DNA from: Ignavibacteriaceae bacterium
Lineage (GTDB): Bacteria; Bacteroidota; Ignavibacteria; Ignavibacteriales; Ignavibacteriaceae
Assembly (NCBI GenBank): GCA_008933765.1
Contig: WBUK01000017.1
Span: 31,595-95,594 of the forward strand
DNA length: 64,000 nucleotides
Direction of reading: 5' to 3'
Below are positions 43,837 to 53,797 of this stretch, piece by piece. Each line of letters begins with the position of its first letter. Position 1 is the stretch's first letter. The notes beneath the pieces are model-generated. The model was not told the DNA's origin, ran no database searches, and saw only the letters and a program-made list of their open reading frames with translations. The position numbers were made by a program, and so were the translations under genes.

Positions 43837-43868
43837 GGGGCAAAGTGTTGAGCTTTGCCCCCCTTTTA
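43837..43868 (+). terminator. Intrinsic terminator after the FG-GAP gene
   Basis: GGGGCAAAG (43837-43845) pairs with CTTTGCCCC (43853-43861) around a seven-base loop and is followed by CCTTTTAT. Confidence 0.88.
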
Positions 43869-44337
43869 TATTTTATGCCATCATTAAATATTAGTTTGAT
43901 TTTTTCTCTTTTTTATTTACATGGAGTTAATACTTTTGTTTATTCACTTAATAAAACATATTTAAGTATATGGAGAACTCCTTCAGTGAGGGGGGGATCC
44001 AAGTAAATAAGTATTAAGAACACACCACCTCTTACGGCCGGTAACTCAACGGTTTTGCCCGATGTTTAAAACCCTGTAATATCTTCTGTTAAAAAATGCC
44101 AGCCTGTTATTGCGATACCTCATCCTGCAGGTATCGCAACGCCTCATCCCGCCGTTTTAAGCTCTTTCACCCACCTTTTTCGCACAAGTCCGCGAAAAAA
44201 TGAAGATAAACTTTCATATCTCCAAGATTTTTTATATTTTAAAAGAAACACTAACCTAAAGACTAACCTTTAACTTTATCGGCAAGGGTGTGGGTTAAGC
44301 ACAATCCATACCGCTGCGGGTAGAAAGGAGGCAACTG
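43869..44337. other. Intergenic region upstream of the KamA-family gene
   Basis: The gap holds a perfect 9-bp inverted repeat, GCGATACCT / AGGTATCGC, around an 8-base spacer (44118-44143); it has no T-run, so it may be an operator rather than a terminator. A TATATTTT box at 44233-44240 lies in a block shared with the rnpB upstream region. An AGAAAGGAGG ribosome site precedes the KamA start. No gene is seen. Confidence 0.5.
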
Positions 44338-46131
44338 ATGAAAGAGTTGTTTAACTTGGATAAAAAACAACTACTCACAACTTTATGGAAAATTGATCCT
44401 TGGATTAAAAGCCTTTTAACTTCATCTTCATCGGTTAACGATGCAAGGGAAAAACTATTCGAATACCTCAATGACCGTGAAAGATCGTGCTTCAATATTT
44501 TCAGTGAGCAACCGCTGAAAAAACTTCATATTATCGATCGCCAAAACGCCAAAGAGAGTATCCGTGTTTTCAAAAATATAATCAGAACTGAGAACGAACT
44601 TTTATCCGGTTTTAACTCAGTTAAAATATTGTGGGAATTGGCGGCGGGCAACAGGGAGACACGCGAGCAAATTAGTGAAGGCTATCTGATTGAATTGATA
44701 TTTCTTTTCCACGGAATACACGGTAGGTGGGGCGAGTTTGCGTTCAAAAAAGGGGTATTTTCAGAAAAAACACCCTCTGAGCAAACACTCGATCAATTTG
44801 CCGAAAATATGCGCAAAGAAATGATGAGATTTAAACCGGGGACGCACCCTCTACTAAAAATGAACAGGGAGAAGCTCAAAAACAAAATTCTGCAACACTT
44901 CAACGCCCAACCGAGCGACTGGTTCGACCATAACTGGCATCTGAAACACCTGATTCGGGATATAGATACTTTGGAGAGTATTATTAAACTTGAAGAGCAC
45001 GAAATTCAAGGGCTTTTAGAAGCGGAAAAACTAAAAATTGACTTTCAAATTACACCCTATTACCTCTCGCTTTTCAACGACAGCGGAAAAACTGAAGACG
45101 ACCGGATGGTGAGGGCACAGGTGCTGCCAAGCACTGATTATTGCAGGAATGTGCACGAAAGCAGAGAATTGAACTTAGACATGGACTTCATGGACGAAGC
45201 ACACACCACGCCAATTGATAAAATTACCCGACGGTATCCTCAAATTGTTATCCTCAAAATTATTGACGGCTGCCCGCAAATATGCGTATATTGCCAAAGA
45301 AATTGGGAAATAAAACCGATTGAAAGGTCAGAAGTTGACAAAAACAAAATTGATAATGCCATCGATTGGATTGCCGGAAATAAAAATATCTCAGAAGTGT
45401 TGGTTACCGGTGGTGACCCGTTAACCTACAACGATAAGCACCTTGATAAAATTCTGAAAAATCTTTCCGTAATAAGTCACATTGAAAGAATCAGGTTAGC
45501 TACCAGGGTGTTTGCTACACTTCCTTTCAGAATAACTGACTCATTCATCGAAATCATTACAAAATATCACCAGCCGGGCAAGCGCGAAATTTGTTTGGTT
45601 ACGCACTTTGAACACCCGACCGAAGTAACCGACGAAAGTATTGCCGCAATAACAAAAGTTAGAAAAGCCGGTTTAAGCGTATATAATCAACAAGTTTTCA
45701 CTTATTACAACAGCAGAAGGTTCGAAACTTCAGCCCTTCGCAGGGTTCTGAAACTTTCCGGAGTTGATCCCTACTATTCGTTCAACACCAAAGGGAAAAA
45801 GGAGACAATCGATTTTCGTGTGCCTCTCGCAAGAATTCAGCAAGAGCGCAAAGAAGAGGGGCGCTTTCTGCCCGGGTTGGTTCGGACGGACGAACCGGTG
45901 TTCAATGTACCCAGAATGGGAAAATCGCACCTGCGCTCCTGGCAGGATCACGAAATAATTATGATCAATGGAAACGGTGAAAGGGTTTATCGCTTTTTCC
46001 CCTGGCTTTCAAGGGTTGTGAAGGTTGACGATTACCTTTTTAACGATGTATCAATTTACGATTATCTTCAGCGCCTTAATTCTGACGGTGAGGATATTGA
46101 GCAATATTCATCAATCTGGTTTTATTATTAA
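44338..46131 (+). CDS. KamA-family radical SAM protein (lysine 2,3-aminomutase-like)
   Basis: The 597-residue protein contains the radical SAM cluster motif CPQICVYC (CxxxCxxC, about residues 317-324) followed by QRNWEI, and VTGGDPLTYND, both typical of the lysine 2,3-aminomutase family. LATRVFATLPFRI and LVTHFEHPTE fit the same fold. It has an N-terminal extension of about 280 residues and a long C-terminal tail, making it longer than classical KamA (about 415). It belongs to the large KamA-family group in which the substrate (lysine, glutamate or other) is unassigned. A strong AGAAAGGAGG ribosome site supports the start. No lysine-fermentation neighbours are present. Confidence 0.85.
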   Translation: MKELFNLDKKQLLTTLWKIDPWIKSLLTSSSSVNDAREKLFEYLNDRERSCFNIFSEQPLKKLHIIDRQNAKESIRVFKNIIRTENELLSGFNSVKILWELAAGNRETREQISEGYLIELIFLFHGIHGRWGEFAFKKGVFSEKTPSEQTLDQFAENMRKEMMRFKPGTHPLLKMNREKLKNKILQHFNAQPSDWFDHNWHLKHLIRDIDTLESIIKLEEHEIQGLLEAEKLKIDFQITPYYLSLFNDSGKTEDDRMVRAQVLPSTDYCRNVHESRELNLDMDFMDEAHTTPIDKITRRYPQIVILKIIDGCPQICVYCQRNWEIKPIERSEVDKNKIDNAIDWIAGNKNISEVLVTGGDPLTYNDKHLDKILKNLSVISHIERIRLATRVFATLPFRITDSFIEIITKYHQPGKREICLVTHFEHPTEVTDESIAAITKVRKAGLSVYNQQVFTYYNSRRFETSALRRVLKLSGVDPYYSFNTKGKKETIDFRVPLARIQQERKEEGRFLPGLVRTDEPVFNVPRMGKSHLRSWQDHEIIMINGNGERVYRFFPWLSRVVKVDDYLFNDVSIYDYLQRLNSDGEDIEQYSSIWFYY

Positions 46132-46297
46132 ATTCTATTGAACAGCGCTTTTTATTTTTACTATCTTCTGCCGTGAGGTGTCGGTTGCCGGTAATTTATG
46201 GCGACTAATTCAAACTCCCGGTACTATTTACATTGTTATTCTCTTCCGTTATAACTAAATTTACAGGTTGTATTAAATTTTTGGAGCAAAATCCTTA

Positions 46298-49200
46298 ATG
46301 TTAAAATCGGTAATGAAAGCCATCTTTGGCGATAAACACACTCGAGCTTATAAAGAGCTGCAACCGATCGTCGATGAGATTAATGAAAATTACGAAAAGC
46401 TCGCTTCGCTGAGCGATGAAGAACTGAAACAAAAAGTTCATCGATTTAAAGAGCATATCAACAACGAAACTGCTGAAATTCGGGGAAAAATCGATGAATT
46501 GAACGAACAGCTTACTGCCGTTGAGGGTGAGGTTGAAAATGCGTCGGAAATTCACGACCAAATTGAAGAACTTGAAAAAGAACTTGATGAAAAATTGGAA
46601 GACCTTCTGGATGAACTTTTACCCGAAGTTTTTGCAGTAGCAAAAGATACATGCAGAAGACTCGTCGGTAAAACTTACGATGTGATGGGGCAAAAAGTAA
46701 CCTGGGATATGGTGCCCTACGATGTTCAGCTGATGGGCGGGATTGTGCTTCATCAGGGTAAAATTGCTGAAATGGCTACAGGTGAAGGTAAAACCCTGGT
46801 GGCTACACTTCCTCTGTTTTTAAATTCCCTCACAGGTCGGGGCGCACACCTTGTAACCGTGAACGATTATCTGGCGCAGCGCGACTCGGAATGGATGGGC
46901 GAGATTTTCAAGTTCCACGATCTTACTGTCGGCGTGATTCTTGGCTCGATGACCCCTGAAAAAAGAAGAATTGCTTACAACTGCGATGTTACTTACGGCA
47001 CCAACAACGAGTTCGGTTTCGACTATCTGAGGGATAACATGTCGATCGACCCCGAGCATCAGGTGCAGAGGAAATATATCTACGCTATCGTGGATGAGGT
47101 GGATTCCGTGCTCATCGATGAGGCAAGAACGCCGCTTATTATTTCGGGCCCTGTTGACTCGGATAACCAAAAATACGACGAAATGAAGCCGAAAATTGAT
47201 AAATTATACCGGCTTCAGAGCAACCTCGTCTCTTCCATACTTGCAGAAGCAGAAAAACTGCTTGCGGGTGAACAAACAAAAGAGAGCGTAACCGAAGCGG
47301 GTGTTAAAATCTTCCGAGCCTTCCGTGGGCTGCCTAAACATAAAAAACTGATGAAAATGGTGGCGGAACCGGAAAACAAACAGTTGATGCAAACGACAGA
47401 ACTTGAGTACCTGCGCGACAAAGGGAAAAACATGCACATCATCGATGAAGAATTGTATTTTGTTATCGATGAAAAGAACAACTCGATTGAACTTACCGAA
47501 AAAGGAAGAGAAGAACTTGCAAAAGGAACACCGGAAGGGAAATCTTTTTTTGTTCTCCCTGATTTCGGAACCGAGATCAGCAAATATAAAAACGATCCTA
47601 CCTTAACAGAAGAGCAACTGCGAAAAAAAGAAGAAGAACTGCGGTTCGACTATTCAGAAAAATCTGACAGATTGCACACTATCAATCAACTACTGAAGGC
47701 TTACACCCTTTTCGAAAAAGATGACGAATATGTGATTACCGAAGATGGAAAAATTGCCATTGTTGATGAGTTTACCGGAAGGGTGCTGCCCGGCAGAAGA
47801 TACTCCGACGGGCTTCATCAGGCGATTGAGGCTAAAGAAAATGTGAAAGTGGAACGCGACACTCAAACGCTGGCTACTATTACGCTGCAAAACTACTTCA
47901 GAATGTACAAAAAACTCGCCGGGATGACCGGTACCGCTGAGACAGAAGAGGGTGAGTTTGATGAAATCTATAAATTAGAAGTGGTGGTTATTCCAACCAA
48001 TAAACCGATCACCAGAGTGGATGACGACGACCACATCTACCGTACAAAACGCGAAAAATTTAATGCGGTTGCAAATAAGGTTGCGGAACTGCAAAAAGAA
48101 GGGAGACCTGTTCTGGTGGGCACCACTTCAGTGGAGGTTTCAGAAACCATCAGCCGTATGTTGAAACTTCGCGGTATCCGGCACAATGTTTTGAACGCAA
48201 AACAGCACCAACACGAGGCGGAAGTGGTGGCTTTTGCAGGTCAGCCGGGTGCGGTTACCATCGCTACCAACATGGCGGGACGCGGTACCGATATTAAATT
48301 GGGTGCCGGAGTCAGAGAAAAAGGCGGGTTGTTTATCCTCGGTACCGAAAGGCACGAGTCGAGGCGTATAGATCGCCAGCTGAGAGGGCGTTCGGGAAGG
48401 CAGGGCGACCCCGGTACAACCATCTTCTTCCTTTCTTTGGAAGATGATCTGCTAAGGCTGTTCGGTAGTGAACGCGCGGCGGCTATTATGTCCCGTGCCG
48501 GCTTCGAAGAGGGCGAAGTTATCAAACATCCGATTATCACCAAATCTGTTGAAAGAGCGCAGAAAAAGGTTGAAGAAAACAACTTTGCTATCAGAAAAAG
48601 ATTGCTTGAGTATGATAACACTATGAACCAACAGAGAACCATCATCTATTCCAGAAGAAACAGAGCCCTGCACGGTGAGAGGCTGCGAACCGAAATTCTG
48701 GAAATGATGGAAGACTATGTTGCTGACCTCGTTGAAAAATATTACGAAGATGCCGAAGTTGAACAATTAGAAAAAGACCTGCAAACCCACCTGTTAATTG
48801 ATATGAAATTCGACAGGAGTGAGTGGGGGCTGCTCAACAAAACAGGGCTGGCTGAAAGAATAATTAAAGTGGCGCAGGAACAGTACGACCACAAAGAGCA
48901 GATTCTTTCATCCGAAATGATGGCAAGGATCGAACGGTTCGCTTTCTTAACCGTAATAGATAACAGGTGGAAAGAGCACCTCCGCGATATGGACGACCTG
49001 AAAGAAGGTATTAACCTGCGGGCTTACGGGCAAAAAGACCCTCTGATTGAATATAAAAACGAAGCTTTCGATCTGTTCACACGGCTTCTTGAAGAAATTA
49101 GAAACGAAACCGTTCAAATTGCGTTTAAACTTTACCCTGCTCAGCCGGAAAATGTGCAAATTACACGACGCCCGGAGAGACGACCACAGAGAGCTGTGAA

Positions 49201-49378
49201 AGAATCTGCCGATAATGCCGGGATGCACGGCGGGTATGTACCTTCTCCAAAAGAACAGGAAACTTCGCAGGTAGGAAAACAACAGCCCGTGAGAGTCGGA
49301 GAAAAAATCGGAAGAAACGACCCCTGTTGGTGCGGAAGCGGCAAAAAATATAAACACTGCCACGGGAAAAATGCTTAA
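46298..49378 (+). CDS. secA: Preprotein translocase ATPase SecA
   Basis: The 1026-residue protein has all SecA landmarks: Walker A EMATGEGKTLVATLPLFLN (about 164-182), the DEAD-like IVDEVDSVLIDEARTPLI, GMTGTAETEEGEF, the second-domain motifs ATNMAGRGTDIKL and RQLRGRSGRQGDPG, and the C-terminal zinc site NDPCWCGSGKKYKHCHGK. It drives export through SecYEG. An insertion of about 50 residues near 50-105 (Glu-rich, ELEKELDEKLEDLLDELLPE) and another in the region about 290-470 lengthen it relative to the E. coli protein, as is common in the Bacteroidota/Chlorobi group. The PII gene starts 16 bp later. Confidence 0.97.
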   Translation: MLKSVMKAIFGDKHTRAYKELQPIVDEINENYEKLASLSDEELKQKVHRFKEHINNETAEIRGKIDELNEQLTAVEGEVENASEIHDQIEELEKELDEKLEDLLDELLPEVFAVAKDTCRRLVGKTYDVMGQKVTWDMVPYDVQLMGGIVLHQGKIAEMATGEGKTLVATLPLFLNSLTGRGAHLVTVNDYLAQRDSEWMGEIFKFHDLTVGVILGSMTPEKRRIAYNCDVTYGTNNEFGFDYLRDNMSIDPEHQVQRKYIYAIVDEVDSVLIDEARTPLIISGPVDSDNQKYDEMKPKIDKLYRLQSNLVSSILAEAEKLLAGEQTKESVTEAGVKIFRAFRGLPKHKKLMKMVAEPENKQLMQTTELEYLRDKGKNMHIIDEELYFVIDEKNNSIELTEKGREELAKGTPEGKSFFVLPDFGTEISKYKNDPTLTEEQLRKKEEELRFDYSEKSDRLHTINQLLKAYTLFEKDDEYVITEDGKIAIVDEFTGRVLPGRRYSDGLHQAIEAKENVKVERDTQTLATITLQNYFRMYKKLAGMTGTAETEEGEFDEIYKLEVVVIPTNKPITRVDDDDHIYRTKREKFNAVANKVAELQKEGRPVLVGTTSVEVSETISRMLKLRGIRHNVLNAKQHQHEAEVVAFAGQPGAVTIATNMAGRGTDIKLGAGVREKGGLFILGTERHESRRIDRQLRGRSGRQGDPGTTIFFLSLEDDLLRLFGSERAAAIMSRAGFEEGEVIKHPIITKSVERAQKKVEENNFAIRKRLLEYDNTMNQQRTIIYSRRNRALHGERLRTEILEMMEDYVADLVEKYYEDAEVEQLEKDLQTHLLIDMKFDRSEWGLLNKTGLAERIIKVAQEQYDHKEQILSSEMMARIERFAFLTVIDNRWKEHLRDMDDLKEGINLRAYGQKDPLIEYKNEAFDLFTRLLEEIRNETVQIAFKLYPAQPENVQITRRPERRPQRAVKESADNAGMHGGYVPSPKEQETSQVGKQQPVRVGEKIGRNDPCWCGSGKKYKHCHGKNA

Positions 49379-49391
49379 ATAAATGGAGTGA

Positions 49392-49733
<342 letters not shown>

Positions 49734-49807
49734 TTTTTATTTGCATTGAAATTCCCACAGTGGTTCTCTAAATTCAACTCTGTTCAGTAAATTTTTCGGA
49801 ATTTTTT

Positions 49808-52324
49808 TTGAAATCGAAGTTTTTCGTTCTTCTTGCCGTTCTCCCGTTTATTTTCATTTTCGGAGGTTGCGGGCTATGGCAAGATTTCACCACATATTTC
49901 AACCTTTACCATAATGCGAAAACCCTTTATTACGACGCTGAAGAGCTGATAATAAAGGATCGTAAAGATATCTTTTTTGTTTCCGATGCGGCAATCCCCG
50001 CGGCGGCAAGCCAGAACCTTCCGAAAGTTATCGAAAAATTTTCCAAATTGTTGCAGTTTCATCAGGAAAGCTCCTATGTTGATGACGCACTATTCCTGAT
50101 CGGGAAAGCATTTTACTATCAAAAAAGTTATATAAAAGCTTCCCGAAAGTTTCAGGAATTGATAGCCACACAGCCGAACAGCGATCTCGTGCTGGAAGCA
50201 ACTCTCTGGCTTGGAAAGTCAGAAATGCAGATGAAAAAATTCGACGACGGTATGAAATATTTGCAGGAAGCGAAAAACAGAGCGTTAGAAGAGAAAGATG
50301 AAGATGTGCTGGCGGAAGTTTACATCGAAGAAGTGAGGTATCTGAAATTTCAGGAAAAATATCCGGAAGCGGTGCAGAAACTGAAAGAAATTGTGGCTTT
50401 GGATCTTTCGGATGACCTTTCTTCCAAAGCGCTTTACGAGACCGGTGAAATCTATTTCAAACAGCTGAACAACCCCGCTCCGGCGGCTGATGCATACAAA
50501 AAAACCCTTGAGTTCAGTCCGCCGTATGATGTCGAGTACAACTCTAACCTGAACTATAATATCTGCCTGCGAGAATTGGGAAAAATGGATGAAGCGCTTA
50601 ATAATTTCGAAGCAATGGGCAGAGAGTTCAAATATCAGGATAAGATTGACGAAATCTACCTGCAAACGGGGCTTACTCTCAAAAAACTCGGAAAATTCAA
50701 CGAAGCGTACAAACAGTTTTATGTGCTCGATACTCTGGCTATGAATTCTTCTTCTTCCGGGATCGCAAGATTTGAACTCGGCGATATGTTCGAAAATAAC
50801 CTGATGGATTTCGATTCTGCTTATGTTTATTATTTGAAAGCCGAGAAAAGTGCTTCTACAGCAGATTATTTGAAAAAAATCAGAGAAAAAGCCGGTTTGT
50901 TTAAAAGATATGAAGGGCTGCAGACTAACTTATATGTCTATTCAAGGCAACTTGCTTATATCGCTGATCCGAAAGAATACAAACGGGACTCTTTGAAATA
51001 TTACGCAGACTCAGCCGATGCTCGGCTTGCTGACCTGTTTAACTTTCCGAATGATACACCAACCGACACTTCCATGACCGATTCCTTGAAAATTGCCGCT
51101 GATTCGCTTAAAGCGCTGCAGGATTCTTTGGCGAAAATTTCAGGAGAAGGGGGCAACCCCGAAATGACAAACCCTGAGGATGAATTTGCCATTGGAAGAC
51201 CACGCCCCGGAGATAACACCGGTAAAGAAGGCGACGGTACCGGCGGAAACCCGCCGGTGGCGATTGAGAAAAAAGGGTGGGCACCCGTGAGGGCTACTGT
51301 GCCGGAAGACTCGTTAAAATCACTGCTCGCAAAAACTTATTTTGATCTGGGGAATGTCTTTTTCGGCGAGATTATAATTCCCGATTCGGCTTTCAACTAT
51401 TATAACAAGTTATTGACCGAGTTCCCTGACTCCAAATATCAGGGGCAGGCGCTTTTCTCACTTGGTTCTTATTATCTTGACAAGAAGGATAATGCCGTAG
51501 CGGATTCTTTATTTGAGGTCGTTTATGAGAATTATAAGGACGAATCGGTCGCCAATTTAGCAGCGGATAAATTAGGCAAGCCAAAGATCGTTCAGAAAGT
51601 GTCGCCGGCAGATAAATTATTTGAAGATGCAGAAAAAATATATGTTGCTAAAAAATACGACGAGGCAGTTCAGAAATATTATTCGGTTTTCCTACTGTAC
51701 CCCGAAACTTTCACTGCGCCAAAATCTTTGCTTGCTGCGGGTTTCGTCCTTGAAAACGATCTTCAGTTGTTGGATTCCGCATTTGCCGTCTATGATACCT
51801 TAGTATCACGGTATCCACAGACCCGGTTTAGCAACAGCGTGCTTTCCAAAGTTAAGTTCTACAAGAGTGAAAAAGAAAGAATTGAGAAAGAAATTCAGGA
51901 TTCTCTTAAAGCGATCAGAGACAGCGTGGTTGCAGATTCTATTGCTAAGCATACTCCGCCACCCGATTCAGCCGGGGTGAAAGAGCCCGTTAAGGATTCA
52001 ACAGCTGTTATGAAGACGCCGGGGAAAGATTCATCTGCCGTTCAACAGGAGCAACCGGGCGTACCGAATGAACCCTCACCCGGTCCTAATTCTAAACCTG
52101 AAGGCGCGGGTGAAAGTGTGAAGCCCACTGAGGGTGAGAAAAAAGGCGAGGCGGCAGGCGAAGGTGAAAAACCACCTAATGAGGAGGAGCCTGAAAACCA
52201 AAATTTAGAAGAACCGAGAAAAGATCACATTTTTCAGGAGAAAACATGGGCGATTTTATCAAAAGAAGGGACTTACTCGAGCTTATTGAGGAGGGGGAAT
52301 CCGCCACAACGGAGTTCAAGCTAA
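49808..52324 (+). CDS. TPR lipoprotein, PorW/SprE-like (type IX secretion)
   Basis: The 838-residue protein has a lipoprotein signal (VLPFIFIFGGC, cysteine at about 21). It continues WQDFTTYFNLYHNAKTLYYDA, which resembles the mature start of PorW/SprE, an outer-membrane lipoprotein needed for type IX secretion. Many TPR-like repeats follow (YVDDALFLIGKAFYYQKSYIKASRKFQ, SKYQGQALFSLGSYYLDK). A Pro/Glu/Gly-rich tail occupies about 700-815. The start is TTG at 49808. The last 26 codons overlap the next gene by 79 bp in another frame and read as a shadow of it, so the true stop may reflect readthrough of an older shorter end. T9SS cargo elsewhere in the window supports the role. Confidence 0.8.
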   Translation: MKSKFFVLLAVLPFIFIFGGCGLWQDFTTYFNLYHNAKTLYYDAEELIIKDRKDIFFVSDAAIPAAASQNLPKVIEKFSKLLQFHQESSYVDDALFLIGKAFYYQKSYIKASRKFQELIATQPNSDLVLEATLWLGKSEMQMKKFDDGMKYLQEAKNRALEEKDEDVLAEVYIEEVRYLKFQEKYPEAVQKLKEIVALDLSDDLSSKALYETGEIYFKQLNNPAPAADAYKKTLEFSPPYDVEYNSNLNYNICLRELGKMDEALNNFEAMGREFKYQDKIDEIYLQTGLTLKKLGKFNEAYKQFYVLDTLAMNSSSSGIARFELGDMFENNLMDFDSAYVYYLKAEKSASTADYLKKIREKAGLFKRYEGLQTNLYVYSRQLAYIADPKEYKRDSLKYYADSADARLADLFNFPNDTPTDTSMTDSLKIAADSLKALQDSLAKISGEGGNPEMTNPEDEFAIGRPRPGDNTGKEGDGTGGNPPVAIEKKGWAPVRATVPEDSLKSLLAKTYFDLGNVFFGEIIIPDSAFNYYNKLLTEFPDSKYQGQALFSLGSYYLDKKDNAVADSLFEVVYENYKDESVANLAADKLGKPKIVQKVSPADKLFEDAEKIYVAKKYDEAVQKYYSVFLLYPETFTAPKSLLAAGFVLENDLQLLDSAFAVYDTLVSRYPQTRFSNSVLSKVKFYKSEKERIEKEIQDSLKAIRDSVVADSIAKHTPPPDSAGVKEPVKDSTAVMKTPGKDSSAVQQEQPGVPNEPSPGPNSKPEGAGESVKPTEGEKKGEAAGEGEKPPNEEEPENQNLEEPRKDHIFQEKTWAILSKEGTYSSLLRRGNPPQRSSS

Positions 52325-52911
52325 AGTTCACTGAACCTGAAAAAATTGCCAAAGTGATGATCTCTTTCGCTAACTCGAAAGGAGGATACCTCATTTTCGG
52401 CGTTAACGACGATAAAAAAATCGTTGGTGTCGAGAGTGAAAAAACAGAACTCGAGTTCATCAACGAAACAACTAACTATTATATCACCCCGCCAATAGAT
52501 TATCTGCTGCAATTCATAAATATCGATCAAAAAGAATTGGTGGTTGTTTTTGTCCCTGAATCTGAAAATAAACCGCACCGTATTCAGGACTATAAAGATG
52601 AATTAGAAATCAACACGGCACAGGTCTATATCAGGGTGAATGATAAAAGCCTGCCCGCCTCAAAACAAATGATCAGAATAATGCGCGCACAAAGCGGGGC
52701 GACACCTCTGACAAAATATTCAATCGGTGAGTTAGAAAAGAAAGTATTTTCTTTTTTGGAGAAGCACGAAACCATTAATGTCGGGTCTTTTGCAAAAGCC
52801 GCCAATATTTCGGAGAGAAGAGCCTCAAGAACTTTGGTAACCTTGGTGAGGGCGGGCGCTTTGTTTATTCACACTAAAGACAATGGCGAAGAGTTTTTTA
52901 CCGTTTCTTAA
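52246..52911 (+). CDS. AlbA_2/Schlafen-like ATP-binding domain protein with C-terminal winged helix
   Basis: The 221-residue protein begins LLELIEEGESATTEFKLKFTEPEKIAKVMISFANSKGGYLIFGVND split over residues about 8-55, the hallmark of the AlbA_2 (divergent AAA-4, Schlafen-like) domain. The C-terminal 75 residues look like a winged helix (FAKAANISERRASRTLVTLVRAGAL). Such proteins are usually called putative transcriptional regulators or ATP-binding proteins. The start at ATG 52246 has a CAGGAG ribosome site, inside the end of the PorW-like gene. The 79-bp overlap implies co-transcription. Its target is unknown. Confidence 0.85.
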   Translation: MGDFIKRRDLLELIEEGESATTEFKLKFTEPEKIAKVMISFANSKGGYLIFGVNDDKKIVGVESEKTELEFINETTNYYITPPIDYLLQFINIDQKELVVVFVPESENKPHRIQDYKDELEINTAQVYIRVNDKSLPASKQMIRIMRAQSGATPLTKYSIGELEKKVFSFLEKHETINVGSFAKAANISERRASRTLVTLVRAGALFIHTKDNGEEFFTVS

Positions 52912-52957
52912 CAAGATTTGTTAATTTTTATCCCATCCTGTTTGTTTAACTGCTTTC

Positions 52958-53085
52958 AAACGGCTTCATCAAACTTCTTGCATGCTTTTTAATTAAGTTT
53001 CCTCACCACCTGTTCAATCAAATTCTTGAACAGAGCCTCTTTAATCTCTGCCGGAGGCTTCATCAAACTTCTTGCGCATTTCGTA
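52958..53085. repeat. 3'-end echo of the TrmH-family gene
   Basis: GGCTTCATCAAACTTCTTGC, part of the coding end at 53056, recurs exactly at 52962, 94 bp further downstream of the gene. The flanks are only loosely similar. Confidence 0.88.
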
Positions 53086-53595
53086 CACGGCGATGCCGTA
53101 TGCAACGGCAACATTAAGTGACTGTTTAATGCCGTATTGCGGAATTTCGATTGTGAAATCGCACAAATCGAGCAACGCCTGATTAACCCCTTTAATCTCG
53201 TTTCCTATTATAAACAGCAACGGAAAATTCCCCGTTTCGATTTCAGAATACTTAATTGAGGTTTCAGTAAGCTCCAAAGCGGCAATTTTATACCCTTTTT
53301 CCCTGTATTTTTTCACAACCTCTTCCGGATTTTCTACCCACTCCCACATAACGCTTTCAGTTGCGCCGAGTGCCGTTTTCATAATATCCTTTACGGGAGG
53401 TGTGGGGGTGTAGCCGCAGAGGTAGAGTTTTTCGATCATTGCACCGTCGGAAGTGCGGAAAACAGAACCGACATTATAGCTGCTGCGGATCGAATCAAGC
53501 AGAACCACAACAGGCATTTTCTCAACCTGATGAAGTGTTTCAGGTTTTGCACGGTTAGCTGAAATTTCGGCGTGACTGAGTTTTCTGTTTACCAT
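53041..53595 (-). CDS. TrmH/SpoU-family RNA 2'-O-methyltransferase
   Basis: The 184-residue SPOUT enzyme shows the family motifs: VVLLDSIRSSYNVGSVFRTSD (motif 1, about 29-49), FIIGNEIKGVNQALLD (motif 2) and IPQYGIKQSLNVAVAYGIAVYE (motif 3). It uses SAM to methylate a ribose 2'-OH in tRNA or rRNA; the site cannot be told from sequence. It is shorter than TrmL and lacks an N-terminal L30-like domain. It lies downstream of rlmN on the same strand with a 190-bp gap filled by repeats. Confidence 0.9.
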   Translation of the reverse strand: MVNRKLSHAEISANRAKPETLHQVEKMPVVVLLDSIRSSYNVGSVFRTSDGAMIEKLYLCGYTPTPPVKDIMKTALGATESVMWEWVENPEEVVKKYREKGYKIAALELTETSIKYSEIETGNFPLLFIIGNEIKGVNQALLDLCDFTIEIPQYGIKQSLNVAVAYGIAVYEMRKKFDEASGRD

Positions 53596-53655
53596 TTTCT
53601 ATCGCTTTTTTAACGCTTCGTAACTGCTCTGTTAACCGCCGGTTCTATTTTCTTT

Positions 53656-53797
53656 ATTAAAATTCACAGCAAATCCAAATTATTACTGCTTTATTTGCAA
53701 ACATTCCTTCCCACCACCAATTCTGTATTTTTTCATTTAAATCCACGACAAATTCCGCATTTCATAATTAAAACTCACCGCCAATTCAGTTAATAAC
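53656..53797. repeat. Degenerate repeats across the rlmN stop codon
   Basis: Three similar blocks lie at 53656 (ATTAAAATTCACAGCAAATC), 53735 (CATTTAAATCCACGACAAAT) and 53766 (AATTAAAACTCACCGCCAAT). The last runs into the rlmN stop at 53786. This is a decayed echo or tandem repeat. Confidence 0.65.

Noticed and set aside
52246..52911. AlbA_2/Schlafen-like gene as a defence gene
   Set aside because: It is short, carries a winged helix and sits in tight overlap with a secretion gene, with no other defence genes around; a regulator is more likely.
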